Shown here piece after piece: positions 1-8,501 of a DNA stretch of 64,000 bases. A program made the translations under genes and the position numbers. The notes under the pieces are model-generated. The model saw only the letters and a program-made list of their open reading frames with translations, ran no database searches and was not told where the DNA came from. Position 1 is the stretch's first letter; the number at the start of each line of letters is the position of its first letter. Source of the DNA: DATBQN01 sp963755825 (GTDB lineage: Bacteria; Acidobacteriota; Thermoanaerobaculia; Multivoradales; UBA5704); assembly GCA_963755825.1 (NCBI GenBank), contig CAVWLA010000003.1, positions 930,001 to 994,000 of the forward strand, in the 5' to 3' direction.

Positions 1-249
1 GTCGGTCTTCCAGACGCCGCCGTTGTTGGCGCCGAGGTAGAAGACGCCGGGCTCCCCCGGCACCCCCACCGCGGCGACCGTCCGCCCGCCGCGGAAGGGG
101 CCGATCATCCGCCAGCGCAGCTGCGCGTAGAGCGCCGGATCGAAGGTCTGGGCGGCGGCGGGACGGTCGAAGAGCGCCGGCGACAGCAGGGCGAGGGCGG
201 AGACGGCGGACGCGAGCAGGCGGGCTGGGCGCAAGGGGCGCACCTCCAT
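1..249 (-). CDS. Exported BNR/Vps10-type beta-propeller protein, N-terminal part only
   Basis: Only the first 83 codons lie in the window; the gene continues beyond base 1. The ATG at 249 opens a signal peptide (basic start, Leu/Ala-rich core, AAAQ cleavage region near residue 34). The mature protein then begins with LRWRMIGPFRGGRTVAAVGV and FYLGANNGGVWKTD. These are the hallmarks of the first blade of large exported 'glycosyl hydrolase'/VPS10-sortilin-like BNR-repeat proteins, which form one or two beta-propellers outside the cytoplasm. The substrate of this family is not established, so the enzyme name should be read as a family label. It is divergent from the helicase gene, with about 115 nt between the starts. 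Confidence 0.8.
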   Translation of the reverse strand, partial: MEVRPLRPARLLASAVSALALLSPALFDRPAAAQTFDPALYAQLRWRMIGPFRGGRTVAAVGVPGEPGVFYLGANNGGVWKTD

Positions 250-364
250 CGGTCGAACGAGAGGCTTCGAGTCTAGTGCAGTCGGCCGCGCGGTGGCGGA
301 GGGCGGCTGGAGCCGCCGCAAGACGGCGAGAGCGGTGGGGCGAGCTGCTACCATCGCCCCGGTC

Positions 365-3300
365 ATGAGCCTCACGAGCGGCCTCTCGGCGCGCGTCTCG
401 TCGGGCGTCCGCAGCCGCGGCGCCGAGTACTTCCTGCGGGGACGGGTGCGCATCACCACCGTCAACCGCGACGAGGTGGAGGCGACGGTCACCGGCAGCG
501 AGCGCTATCGGGTGCGCCTGCGGCGCGACGGCGACGCCCTCGTCGTCTCCTGCACCTGCCCCTTCTTCAACGATCGCGCCGAGGCCTGCAAGCACATCTG
601 GGCAACGGTCCTCGCCGCCGCGGACCGCCGCTTCCTCGCCGCCGGCGATCCGACGCGGAGCCTGGAGATCGACGGCGACGACTACCAGCGCCGGATCAAC
701 CGCCCGACCCGGCTCCCCGCCGCCGCGCCGCCCCGCCGCGCCGCGCCGCCCGACTGGCGCCGCCTGCTGGAGACCGCCGAGGAGCCCGCCGGCCCGCTGC
801 CCGCCGGCGAGCCGCCGGAGGACCTCTTCTACGTCGTCGACGTCGAGGCGACGCGGGGGAGCGGCGGGCTCACCCTGGAGCTCCTCGAGCGGCGGCAGAA
901 GGCGGCCGGCGGCTGGAGCAAGCCGCGCTCGGCGCAGATCCGCCTGGCGGCGATCGCCGGCCTGCCCGACGCCGCCGACCGCGAGATCCTGGCGCTCCTC
1001 GTCGGCGGCCGGCCGGCGCTCTCCTGGTCGAGCTGGAACGCCGGCTACGAAACCCTCCCGGCGCGCTGCCGCATCCCCGATCCGGTGGCGCCGACGCTGG
1101 TGCCGCTCCTCTGCGCCAGCGGCCGCTGCCATCTGCGGGTGGCGCCGGGAAGCTTCAGCGAGACCGCCCTCGCCTGGGACGACGGCGAGCCCTGGCAGCT
1201 CCGCCTCGCCGTCGGGCGCGACGAGGCGGCCGACGGTTACCGGCTGACCGGCGCGCTCGTCCGCACCGGCGAGCGCATGGGCCTCGACCAGCCCGCCCTC
1301 CTCCTCTCCTGCGGCCTGCTCTTCACCGCCGACCGCGCCGCTCGCCTCGAGCACGGCGGCGCCTTCGGCTGGATCGCCCTGCTGCGCAAGCACGGCGCCG
1401 TGGCGGTGCCGCGGGCGGACGGCAGCGCCCTCCTCGAGCGGCTGCTGGCGCGCTCGCCGGCGCCGCTCCTCGAGCTGCCGCCGGAGCTCCGCTTCGAGGA
1501 GGTCGGCGGCACGCCGCGGCCGCGCCTCCGCCTCACCTGGCCAGCGGGCGGCGAGGCCGGCCCGCAGGCCCGCGCCGCCTTCCTCTACGGAAACGACGAG
1601 GTGGCCGCGGGCACCCCAGGCCGCACCCTCTTCCGCGCCCGCGAGCGCCGGCTGGTGCGGCGCGACGCGACAGTGGAGCACGGCGCCGCGGCGCGCCTCC
1701 GCGAGCTCGGCTTCCGCACCGCCGGCGCGGCGGATGCGCTGGCGCTCCGCGGCCCGGCGAGCGCGCTCGCCGCGGCGGTCCGCGCGCTCCTCGCCGAGGG
1801 CTGGCTGGTCGAGGCGCAGGGGAAGCCCTACCGCGCCGCCGGCCGCATGGACCTCCGCGTCGCCTCCGGCATCGACTGGTTCGAGCTCCAGGGCGGCGTC
1901 GACTTCGGCGGCGAGCGCGCCGGCCTGCCGGCGCTGCTCGCCGCGCTGCGCCGCGGCGACAGCTTCGTCGCCCTCGCCGACGGCAGCCTCGGCATGCTGC
2001 CCGAGGAGTGGCTGCAGCGCTTCGCCCCCCTCGCCGCGGCCGGCCGCGCCGACGGGGAGAGCCTGCGCTTCGGCCAGAGCCAGGTCTCGGTGCTCGAGGC
2101 CATTCTCGAGGCCGAGCCGGCGGCGACCGCCGACGCCGCCTTCGAGCGGGTGCGCGAGCGGCTCGCCCAGTTCGCCGGCATCGCTCCCGCCGAGGCGCCG
2201 CCCGGCTTCGTCGGCGAGCTCCGCGAGTACCAGCGCGCCGGCCTCGGCTGGCTCCACTTCCTGCGCCAGCTCGGCTTCGGCGGCTGCCTCGCCGACGACA
2301 TGGGGCTGGGCAAGACCATCCAGGTGCTCGCCCTCCTCGAGGCGCGCCGCGGCGAGCGCGAGGCAGCCGGCGAGCCCACCGTCCCGACGCTCGTCGTGGC
2401 GCCGCGCTCGCTCACCTTCAACTGGCAAGCCGAGGCGGCGCGCTTCACGCCGCGCCTGCGGGTCGTCGCCCACACCGGCATCGAGCGCGGGCGCGATGCC
2501 GCGGCGCTTGCCGGCTTCGACCTCGTCCTCACCACCTACGGCACCCTGCGGCGCGACGTCGAGCTGCTCGCCGCGATCGACTTCGACTACGTCGTCCTCG
2601 ACGAGGCGCAGGCGATCAAGAACCGCGGCAGCCAGTCGGCCAAGGCGGCGCGCGCGCTCCGGGGACGCCACCGCCTGGCGCTCACCGGCACGCCGATCGA
2701 GAACCATCTCGGCGAGCTCGGCAGCCTGCTCGAGTTCCTCAACCCAGAGCTGCTCGGCGCCTCGACCCTGCTGCGGCCGAAGGCGGGCGCCGCCCGCGGC
2801 CCCGACGAGGAGACGCGGCGGCGGCTGGCGCGGGCGCTGCGCCCCTTCATCCTGCGGCGCACCAAGGGCCAGGTCGCCAAGGAGCTGCCGCCGAAGGTCG
2901 AGCAGACCCTCTTCTGCGAGCTGCCGGAGCGCCAGCGCCGCCTCTACGACGAGCTGCGCGACCACTACCGCTCGAGCCTCGGCCAGCGGATCGGCGAGCG
3001 CGGCATCGGGCGCGCCAAGATCCTCGTCCTCGAGGCGCTCCTGCGCCTGCGCCAGGCCGCCTGCCACCCGGCGCTCCTCGACCGCGGCACCGCCGACGAG
3101 CGCTCCGCCAAGCTCGACGTGCTCCTGCCGCAGCTCCGCGAGGTGCTGGCGGAGGGCCACAAGGCGCTCGTCTTCTCGCAGTTCACCAGCTTCCTCGCCA
3201 TCCTCCGCCAGCACCTCGACCGCGAGGAGATCGCCTACGCCTATTTGGACGGCCGCACCCGCGACCGCCAGGAGCGGGTGGACCGCTTCCAGAGCGACCC

Positions 3301-3610
3301 CGCCTGCGGGCTCTTCCTCATCAGCCTGAAGGCCGGCGGGCTCGGCCTCAACCTCACCGCCGCCGACTACGTCTACCTGCTCGATCCCTGGTGGAACCCG
3401 GCCGTCGAGGCGCAGGCGATCGACCGCGCCCACCGCCTCGGGCAGGCGCGGCGCGTCTTCGCCTATCGGCTGGTGGCGCGCGACACCGTCGAGGAGAAGA
3501 TCCTCGCCCTGCAGGAGACCAAGCGCGGCCTCGCCGACGCCATCATCCAGGCCGACCAGAGCCTGCTCTCCCGCCTCACCGCCGACGACCTCGAGCTGCT
3601 GCTGTCGTAG
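365..3610 (+). CDS. SWIM zinc-finger SNF2-family helicase
   Basis: A 1081-aa ATP-dependent DNA translocase of the bacterial SNF2/Rad54-like (HepA-related) group. A SWIM zinc finger sits near the N terminus (CTC...CKH; C63, C65, C75, H77), followed by a long family-specific middle region. The SNF2 core occupies roughly residues 610-1081: motif I DMGLGKT (K650), motif II DEAQ, TGTPIEN, and the C-terminal helicase lobe with LVFSQF, LKAGGLGLNLT, DPWWNPAVEAQAIDRAHRLGQ. I chose ATG 365; a GTG at 293 is also in frame but would add 24 residues unlike the family start. Family role: remodelling of nucleic acid-protein complexes or recycling of RNA polymerase; the partner is unknown. It is followed after 136 nt by an unrelated gene and is probably monocistronic. 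Confidence 0.93.
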   Translation: MSLTSGLSARVSSGVRSRGAEYFLRGRVRITTVNRDEVEATVTGSERYRVRLRRDGDALVVSCTCPFFNDRAEACKHIWATVLAAADRRFLAAGDPTRSLEIDGDDYQRRINRPTRLPAAAPPRRAAPPDWRRLLETAEEPAGPLPAGEPPEDLFYVVDVEATRGSGGLTLELLERRQKAAGGWSKPRSAQIRLAAIAGLPDAADREILALLVGGRPALSWSSWNAGYETLPARCRIPDPVAPTLVPLLCASGRCHLRVAPGSFSETALAWDDGEPWQLRLAVGRDEAADGYRLTGALVRTGERMGLDQPALLLSCGLLFTADRAARLEHGGAFGWIALLRKHGAVAVPRADGSALLERLLARSPAPLLELPPELRFEEVGGTPRPRLRLTWPAGGEAGPQARAAFLYGNDEVAAGTPGRTLFRARERRLVRRDATVEHGAAARLRELGFRTAGAADALALRGPASALAAAVRALLAEGWLVEAQGKPYRAAGRMDLRVASGIDWFELQGGVDFGGERAGLPALLAALRRGDSFVALADGSLGMLPEEWLQRFAPLAAAGRADGESLRFGQSQVSVLEAILEAEPAATADAAFERVRERLAQFAGIAPAEAPPGFVGELREYQRAGLGWLHFLRQLGFGGCLADDMGLGKTIQVLALLEARRGEREAAGEPTVPTLVVAPRSLTFNWQAEAARFTPRLRVVAHTGIERGRDAAALAGFDLVLTTYGTLRRDVELLAAIDFDYVVLDEAQAIKNRGSQSAKAARALRGRHRLALTGTPIENHLGELGSLLEFLNPELLGASTLLRPKAGAARGPDEETRRRLARALRPFILRRTKGQVAKELPPKVEQTLFCELPERQRRLYDELRDHYRSSLGQRIGERGIGRAKILVLEALLRLRQAACHPALLDRGTADERSAKLDVLLPQLREVLAEGHKALVFSQFTSFLAILRQHLDREEIAYAYLDGRTRDRQERVDRFQSDPACGLFLISLKAGGLGLNLTAADYVYLLDPWWNPAVEAQAIDRAHRLGQARRVFAYRLVARDTVEEKILALQETKRGLADAIIQADQSLLSRLTADDLELLLS

Positions 3611-3746
3611 GGGCGCCGGCGGCGGCAAACCTTTCGCCGCCGCCTGCGTAGGCAGCGGAGCGGCGCCCGCCGCTCTCGCGCCCTGGCGCCGCCAGCTCCC
3701 ACCGCCGTCGAAACCCCGATCCGCCCCGATCGTAAGGAGCCAGCCG

Positions 3747-4964
3747 ATGACTCGGATACCCTCGATCACCCTGTACGAAACCTCTCGATCCCTCGCCCGC
3801 CCGCGCCGCCTGGCGGCGCTCGCCCTGCCGGCGCTGGCCCTGGCGGCGGCGCTCGTCGTCGCCGGCCCCACCGCCGCGCAGACGAGCGGCGGCGTCACCC
3901 TGCCGCCGAACGGCGGCAACCAGCGCGCCACCGTCACCCAGCAGATCGGCCTGGTGCGCGTCGGCATCGAGTACAGCAGCCCGCACGTGCACAGCCCGGC
4001 CGGCGTCGACCGCAAGGGGAAGATCTGGGGCGGTCTGGTGCCCTACGGCATGGCGAACGCCGGCTTCGGCACCTGCGGCGGCGACTGCCCGTGGCGCGGC
4101 GGCGCCAACGAGAACACCGTCTTCACCACCTCGCACGACATCCGGGTGCAGGGCAAGCCGCTGCCGGCGGGCTCCTACGGCCTCCACTTCATCCCGGGGA
4201 AGGACGAGTGGACGATCATCTTCTCCCGCAACTCGACATCGTGGGGGAGCTTCTTCTACGACCCGAAGGAGGACGCCCTGCGCGTGCAGGCGAAGCCCGA
4301 GGCGGCCCCCTACCGCGAGGTGCTGACCTACGAGTTCCCGGAGCGGCGGGAGGATACCGCCACCGTGGCGCTCGAGTGGGAGAATCTGGCGCTCCCCTTC
4401 ACCCTCACGGTCGACCACATGGCCGACCTCTACGCCGAGAACATGGCCCGCGAGCTGCGCTCGAGCGCCGGCTTCTCCTGGGAGGGCTATGACGCCGCCG
4501 CCCTCTACTGCCTGCAGAACAAGACCCACCTCGCCCAGGCGCTGACCTGGGCCAAGGCGGCGCTCGACCCCGGGACGGGCGGCGGCCAGGAGAACTTCAA
4601 CACCCTGAGCACCCTCGCCCAGCTACAGACGGCGAACGGCGAAGCCGCGGCCGGCGAGAAGACGATGGAGCGCGCCCTCCACCACCCCACCGCGGGGCCG
4701 AACGAGATTCACGGCTACGCCCGGCAGCTCCTCGCCGACCGGCAGCCGCAGGAGGCGATGAAGGTGTTCGAGCTCAACGCCCGCCTCCACCCCGACGTCT
4801 GGCCGGTCCACCTCGGGCTCGCCCGCGGCCACGCCGCGCTCGGCGACCGCGAGAAGGCGCTCGCCGAGGCGAAGCTCGCCCTGCCGCAGGCTCCCAACGA
4901 GGGGAACCGGCAGGTCGTCCTCACCATGATCGAGCGCCTGAGCGAGGGCAAAGGCGTCGACTGA
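3747..4964 (+). CDS. Exported DUF2911 protein with C-terminal TPR region
   Basis: A 405-aa protein. A signal peptide covers residues 1 to about 45 (basic n-region, Ala/Leu core, ending AAQ). A DUF2911 domain follows (about 55-215) with the typical IEYSSPHVHS, GKIWGGLVPYG, GANENTVF and GSYGLHFIP. The C-terminal 150 residues are helical, with TPR-like repeats (ALTWAKAALDP, AMKVFELNARLHPDVWPVHLGLARGHAALGDREKAL). The start is supported by AAGGAGC nine bases upstream. DUF2911 has no assigned biochemical function; such proteins are common in Acidobacteriota and Bacteroidota and are thought to act in the periplasm. It converges on the small gene at 5019-5408 and shares a hairpin with it. Confidence 0.88.
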   Translation: MTRIPSITLYETSRSLARPRRLAALALPALALAAALVVAGPTAAQTSGGVTLPPNGGNQRATVTQQIGLVRVGIEYSSPHVHSPAGVDRKGKIWGGLVPYGMANAGFGTCGGDCPWRGGANENTVFTTSHDIRVQGKPLPAGSYGLHFIPGKDEWTIIFSRNSTSWGSFFYDPKEDALRVQAKPEAAPYREVLTYEFPERREDTATVALEWENLALPFTLTVDHMADLYAENMARELRSSAGFSWEGYDAAALYCLQNKTHLAQALTWAKAALDPGTGGGQENFNTLSTLAQLQTANGEAAAGEKTMERALHHPTAGPNEIHGYARQLLADRQPQEAMKVFELNARLHPDVWPVHLGLARGHAALGDREKALAEAKLALPQAPNEGNRQVVLTMIERLSEGKGVD

Positions 4965-5005
4965 GGGGGGCGCCGGGGAAGCCTGGATTTCTCCAGCGGC
5001 CTTGA

Positions 5006-5035
5006 GCGGCCGCGGGCCTCAGAGCCCGCGGCCGC
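5006..5035. terminator. 12-bp GC-rich hairpin between convergent genes
   Basis: A perfect 12-bp inverted repeat (5006-5017 with 5024-5035) surrounds a 6-nt loop. It lies between the DUF2911 gene and the convergent hypothetical gene. The stop codon of the minus-strand gene (5019-5021) falls in the loop. There is no U tract, so simple intrinsic termination is inferred only from position and strength. Confidence 0.5.
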
Positions 5036-5408
5036 GGCTCGCCTGCCGCTCGCGCCAGGCGGCGGTCCGGCCGCTCTCCCCGCCGCCGGAGCGATCCCTG
5101 CCGTGGACGAGATCGGCGAGCTCGGCGAGCCGCCACCGGCCCTCGCGGCTCTCCGCCGCCGCCTCGCCGTGCTCTCCCCGCGACCAGAGATAGGCGGCGT
5201 AGCGGAAGGCGCCGACCGCCAGCCGCCATTGCATCTCCATGTCGCGGGTCTCGCCCACCCAGCGCAGGCCCTGCGCCCGCTCGACCTCGCGCAGCAGGTT
5301 GCCGCAGCTCTCGGCGTCGACGCTGCCCTTCTCGCAGCGCCGAGCGGCCGCCGCCATCCAGCGCGAAACCTCGGAGAACGTCTTCAACGACCCTCGTGCC
5401 GCCACCAT
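5019..5408 (-). CDS. Hypothetical protein, 129 aa
   Basis: ATG at 5408 is preceded by GGAGG seven bases upstream, which decides the start over a longer in-frame TTG version. The protein is soluble and mostly helical, with no signal peptide, and contains SRWMAAAARRCEKGS, NLLREVERAQ and WRLAVGAFRYAAYLWSRGEH; the C terminus is Arg/Gly-rich. The amino-acid composition and third-position bias look genuinely coded. I do not recognise the family. It is divergent from the di-haem oxidoreductase gene, with 274 nt between starts. Its end overlaps the shared hairpin. Confidence 0.6.
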   Translation of the reverse strand: MVAARGSLKTFSEVSRWMAAAARRCEKGSVDAESCGNLLREVERAQGLRWVGETRDMEMQWRLAVGAFRYAAYLWSRGEHGEAAAESREGRWRLAELADLVHGRDRSGGGESGRTAAWRERQASRGRGL

Positions 5409-5682
5409 CCGAGCCTCCCGTTTCCCGCCTCCGTTCGCCTGAAGCCGAAGCAACCTCCTTGCCAGGATCGTGGCGCGATGGAGTCGCTTCTTGGCCCTCC
5501 GGATGCACTACACTCTGTAAGCGATCAGTCGCTCATTTCGATAAGGCTTGCTTGGCTCTGTCGCCGGTTCGCGAGGACGTCTGTCTCTCGGAGATCCGGG
5601 GATCGAAGCTCCGCGTCCGCGCCCAGGAGGGGGCTCTGTTCGGACGCCGGGCGAGGATTCCCATTTGCGTAAGGAGGCAGGA

Positions 5683-6930
5683 ATGCAGCGATTGAAGAGT
5701 AAATGGACAGGGAGGCTGGCGATCCAAACCGGGCTCGCGCTGGTGATCGTCGGAGCACCCGTCGTCTACGCGGTCACCGTCGAGGCCCCGGCCGGATACG
5801 ACAATCTGACCAACGGCTTCGAGGCGCAGACGCAGATGGACTCCGACCGCGCCGTCTTCGACGAGGTCGAGGGGATCGCCGACGGCCTGGGGCCGGTCTA
5901 CAACACCCAGAGCTGCCGCGAGTGCCACCAGAATCCGGTCTCCGGGTCGGGCAGCCAGATCCTCGAGGTGCGCGCCGGCTCGACCGACGGCTCGACGTTC
6001 ACCGATCACATCGGCGGCTCGCTGCTCCACTCGCGGGCGATCGACCCGGCCATCCAGGTGCGCGCCCTCGGCACCGACAACGTGGTCGCCTTCCGCTCGT
6101 CGTTGAGCATCCTCGGCGATGGCTTCGTCGAGGCCCTCCCCGACACCTTCTTCACCGGCGCCCAGACCACCCAGTCCAACGCCGGCCTCAACCGCGGCAC
6201 CATCATCCGGGTGCCGGTCGGCGAGGCAACCGCCGGCACGACGCGGATCGGCCGCTTCGGCCACAAGAACCAGCAGGCCAGCCTGCTGTCGTTCGCCGCC
6301 GACGCCTACCTCAACGAGATGGGCATCACCAGCCCGCTGCAGCCGACCGAGGACAACTCGAGCGGCGTCGACGTGTCGTCCTACAACACCCGGAACGGCG
6401 TCCCCGCCATCCAGGACCCGGCGGCGACCGGCGCGCCCTTCGGCAAGGACATCCTCGCCTTCACCAACTTCATGCGCTCGACCAAGGTGCCGCCGCGCGA
6501 CACCGTCCTCGCGGCCACCTCGGACGCCGTCACCGGCGCCTCGCTCTTCCATGCGATCGGCTGCGACCTCTGCCACCTCACCTCGGCGACCACCGCCGCC
6601 GCGGGCACCGTCATCAACGGCACCAATTACACCATCCCGGCCGCCATCGGCGGCAAGACGTTCCATCCCTACAGCGACTTCCTGCTGCACAACGTGGGGA
6701 CCGGCGACGGCATCGTGCAGAACGGCGGCCAGGGCACCGCGAACATGGTGCGGACCGCGCCACTGTGGGGCCTGCGCACCAAGCTCACCATGCTGCACGA
6801 CGGCTCGCAGGTGACGCGGAACAACGCCATCCTCGCCCACTTCGGCGACGCCAACCCGGTGATCGACAACTACATCAACCTCAGCCTCAACCAGAAGAAC
6901 CAGCTCATCACCTTCCTCAACTCGCTGTAA
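5683..6930 (+). CDS. Di-haem oxidoreductase (DHOR/thiol oxidoreductase-like)
   Basis: 415 aa. The start at 5683 is set by GGAGG six bases upstream; longer in-frame versions have no signal. A single N-terminal hydrophobic segment (residues about 10-32) is a signal peptide or anchor, placing the protein in the periplasm. Two c-type haem motifs are visible: CRECH at 78-82 and CDLCH at 294-298. Between them are conserved family stretches such as GRFGHKNQQASLLSFAADAYLNEMGI. This matches the DUF1111/di-haem oxidoreductase family, related to MauG and bacterial cytochrome c peroxidases. The electron donor and substrate are not predictable here. A strong hairpin (6941-6971) directly follows, so the next gene is probably transcribed separately or after attenuation. 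Confidence 0.9.
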   Translation: MQRLKSKWTGRLAIQTGLALVIVGAPVVYAVTVEAPAGYDNLTNGFEAQTQMDSDRAVFDEVEGIADGLGPVYNTQSCRECHQNPVSGSGSQILEVRAGSTDGSTFTDHIGGSLLHSRAIDPAIQVRALGTDNVVAFRSSLSILGDGFVEALPDTFFTGAQTTQSNAGLNRGTIIRVPVGEATAGTTRIGRFGHKNQQASLLSFAADAYLNEMGITSPLQPTEDNSSGVDVSSYNTRNGVPAIQDPAATGAPFGKDILAFTNFMRSTKVPPRDTVLAATSDAVTGASLFHAIGCDLCHLTSATTAAAGTVINGTNYTIPAAIGGKTFHPYSDFLLHNVGTGDGIVQNGGQGTANMVRTAPLWGLRTKLTMLHDGSQVTRNNAILAHFGDANPVIDNYINLSLNQKNQLITFLNSL

Positions 6931-6940
6931 GCGGCTCTGT

Positions 6941-6971
6941 GAGACCGGCCTGGCGCTGCCAGGCCGGTCTC
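6941..6971 (+). terminator. 14-bp perfect hairpin after the di-haem oxidoreductase gene
   Basis: Perfect 14-bp inverted repeat 6941-6954 / 6958-6971 with a 3-nt loop, followed by TTG rather than a U run. It lies 10 nt after the stop codon and 20 nt before the next start. It is likely a terminator or a 3'-end stabiliser. Confidence 0.6.
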
Positions 6972-6991
6972 TTGCTCGCCGGGAGAGCACG

Positions 6992-7648
6992 ATGCCCTGG
7001 ATGCCGAGAACTCGCCCCAACGTCGCGCCGCTCGCCATCGCCGTCGCCGCGCTGGCGGCGCTCGTGGCGACGACCGCCGCCTCGCCGGCTCCCCCGGCGC
7101 GGACCGCGGCGCCAAAGGGGGGTCACGCCGGCCCGGCGCAGAACGCGCGCACCGCCGAGGCGATCCTCCATGGCTCGCCGGACCATCCCAAGCTCTCCGG
7201 CTCGGTCCTCTTCCAGGAGGAGGGGGATCACATCTGGGTGGTGGCGAAGGTCCAGGGGGTCGAGAGACCGGGGCGCTACGGCTTCCATCTGCACGAGAAC
7301 GGCCGCTGCGCCGCCGATCCCCGCGGCTTTCATTTCACCAGCGCCGGAGGCCACTTCAACCCCGCCAGCGCGCCCCACGCCTGCTTGGACGCCGCCGCGC
7401 ACCACGCCGGCGACCTCGGCAACCTGACCATCGAGGCCGACGGCACCGGCCGGCTCGAGGTGGCGACCGAAGCCCTGGCGCTCGCCGGCCCACGCTCGGT
7501 GATCGGCCGCTCGATCGTCTTGGACGCCCGCCCCGACGACTGCAAGAGCCAGCCCGCCGGCAGCTCCGGCGCGCGCATCGCCTGCGGCGTCGTCGTCGCC
7601 AGCCCCGCGGTCCACCCAACACCCAAGCCCAAGCTGCCGCCGCACTGA
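6992..7648 (+). CDS. sodC-like: Exported Cu/Zn superoxide dismutase-like protein lacking one Cu ligand
   Basis: 218 aa with an N-terminal signal sequence (residues 1 to about 31) and a SodC domain from about 55 to 203. Visible ligands: H99 and H101 in GFHLHENG (Cu), H121 in GGHFNP (bridging), H129, H138 and D141 in HHAGDLGN (Zn). The cysteine pair C106/C198 is in the usual positions. The fourth copper ligand, normally His in the VVHxxxDD strand, is Asp here (SIVLDARPDD, D178). Other SodC landmarks (QPAGSSGARIACGVV) are intact. It may therefore be a copper-poor or inactive SOD fold, or use Asp as a ligand. A GGGAG sequence precedes ATG 6992. The C-terminal tail is Pro/His-rich. Confidence 0.88.
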   Translation: MPWMPRTRPNVAPLAIAVAALAALVATTAASPAPPARTAAPKGGHAGPAQNARTAEAILHGSPDHPKLSGSVLFQEEGDHIWVVAKVQGVERPGRYGFHLHENGRCAADPRGFHFTSAGGHFNPASAPHACLDAAAHHAGDLGNLTIEADGTGRLEVATEALALAGPRSVIGRSIVLDARPDDCKSQPAGSSGARIACGVVVASPAVHPTPKPKLPPH

Positions 7649-7665
7649 ATCTCCCCAGCCGGGAG

Positions 7666-7714
7666 CCGGCCGGGCGGGCGCTCGCGGGCTGCCGATCGCG
7701 CCACACCCGGCCGG
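7666..7714. terminator. Possible bidirectional terminator
   Basis: A 9-bp perfect inverted repeat (7666-7674 / 7706-7714) with a 31-nt loop lies between the convergent SOD-like and caspase-like genes. The placement is right for a shared terminator, but the loop is long and there is no U tract. Confidence 0.3.
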
Positions 7715-7727
7715 ACGACGCCCCAGG

Positions 7728-8501
7728 TCAGGGGTAGGTGACGTAGCCGGTGCCGGCCGGATAGAGCAGGTTCTGCAGATCCGCCTCGCGCAGCAGGACG
7801 GCGAAGAACGAGCGCGTCGGCTGGCTGTAGAGGTAGGCGTACTGCGTGCGCTCGGCGAGCGACGCCGGGCGCCCGTTCTTGCTCTTGAACTCATCGAGGT
7901 AGCGGTCGATGTCCTGCTGCGGCCGGAGCTCCGCCTCGAGGCGGTCCTGGATCGCCAGGATCGCGTCCTCCTTGCCGGGCCGCACCACCCGCTCGGAGTT
8001 GGGGCGCTTCACGGCGGCGTCGGTGATCGAGCAGCCGCCGGTGCCCACCACCTGGAGGTTCTTCCACTGCGCGCTCCGCATCGCCACGCCGAGCTGCGCG
8101 ACGAGCGACTGCGGATGGAAGCGGTCGGTCGAGCCCGACTGGCACGAGAAGAGGTAGACCTGCGGCGTCGCCGCCGGCAGCCGCTTGGCGGTGAAGAGGG
8201 CGAGCAGCTCGCCGGCGGTCTTGGTGCCGACCTCGCCGACGCTGCCGTGCGCCACGCTCCACACCGCCTCGCCCCCCTTCATGTTGGAGAACACCGCGTC
8301 GTCGAAGAGGAAGATGCCGGCGCCGGGGAACCAGTGGTTGTAGTAGCCGAGCGAGTAGAGGATGACGAAGTCCTTGATGTCGCCGGAGCTGGTCAGCTCG
8401 ACCGCGCGGGAGGGGGCCGCGGGCGCGGCGAGAGCGAGCGCCAGGGCGAGCAGCAGGGCGGCGGAGGACGGCGAGCGGCGGAGGACGCGATGGGAGGGCA
8501 T
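7728..8501 (-). CDS. Exported caspase-like (clan CD) cysteine-peptidase-like protein
   Basis: 257 aa, start ATG 8501 with GAGGAG at the right distance. The signal peptide covers residues 1 to about 33 (RR, long Leu/Ala core, SRA). The mature domain has the His-Gly / Cys arrangement of caspase-fold peptidases. A strand ends in AVWSVAHGSVGE (H85), then a helix TAGELLALF, then a strand ending VYLFSCQSGS (C120), and a later strand QVVGTGGCSITDAA. This spacing is what clan CD peptidases (C13/C14/C25/C80 and CHAT) show. I infer peptidase activity from the dyad only; no exact family is recognised and there is no overall similarity I can name. It diverges from the unknown paralog pair at 9172-11687, across 670 nt of non-coding DNA. 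Confidence 0.7.
   Translation of the reverse strand: MPSHRVLRRSPSSAALLLALALALAAPAAPSRAVELTSSGDIKDFVILYSLGYYNHWFPGAGIFLFDDAVFSNMKGGEAVWSVAHGSVGEVGTKTAGELLALFTAKRLPAATPQVYLFSCQSGSTDRFHPQSLVAQLGVAMRSAQWKNLQVVGTGGCSITDAAVKRPNSERVVRPGKEDAILAIQDRLEAELRPQQDIDRYLDEFKSKNGRPASLAERTQYAYLYSQPTRSFFAVLLREADLQNLLYPAGTGYVTYP

Noticed and set aside
7728..8501. Assigning the locus as a bacterial gasdermin system
   Set aside because: The neighbouring paralogs are longer than bacterial gasdermins and show no sequence feature I can tie to that family; the peptidase is exported. Only the caspase-like resemblance is kept.
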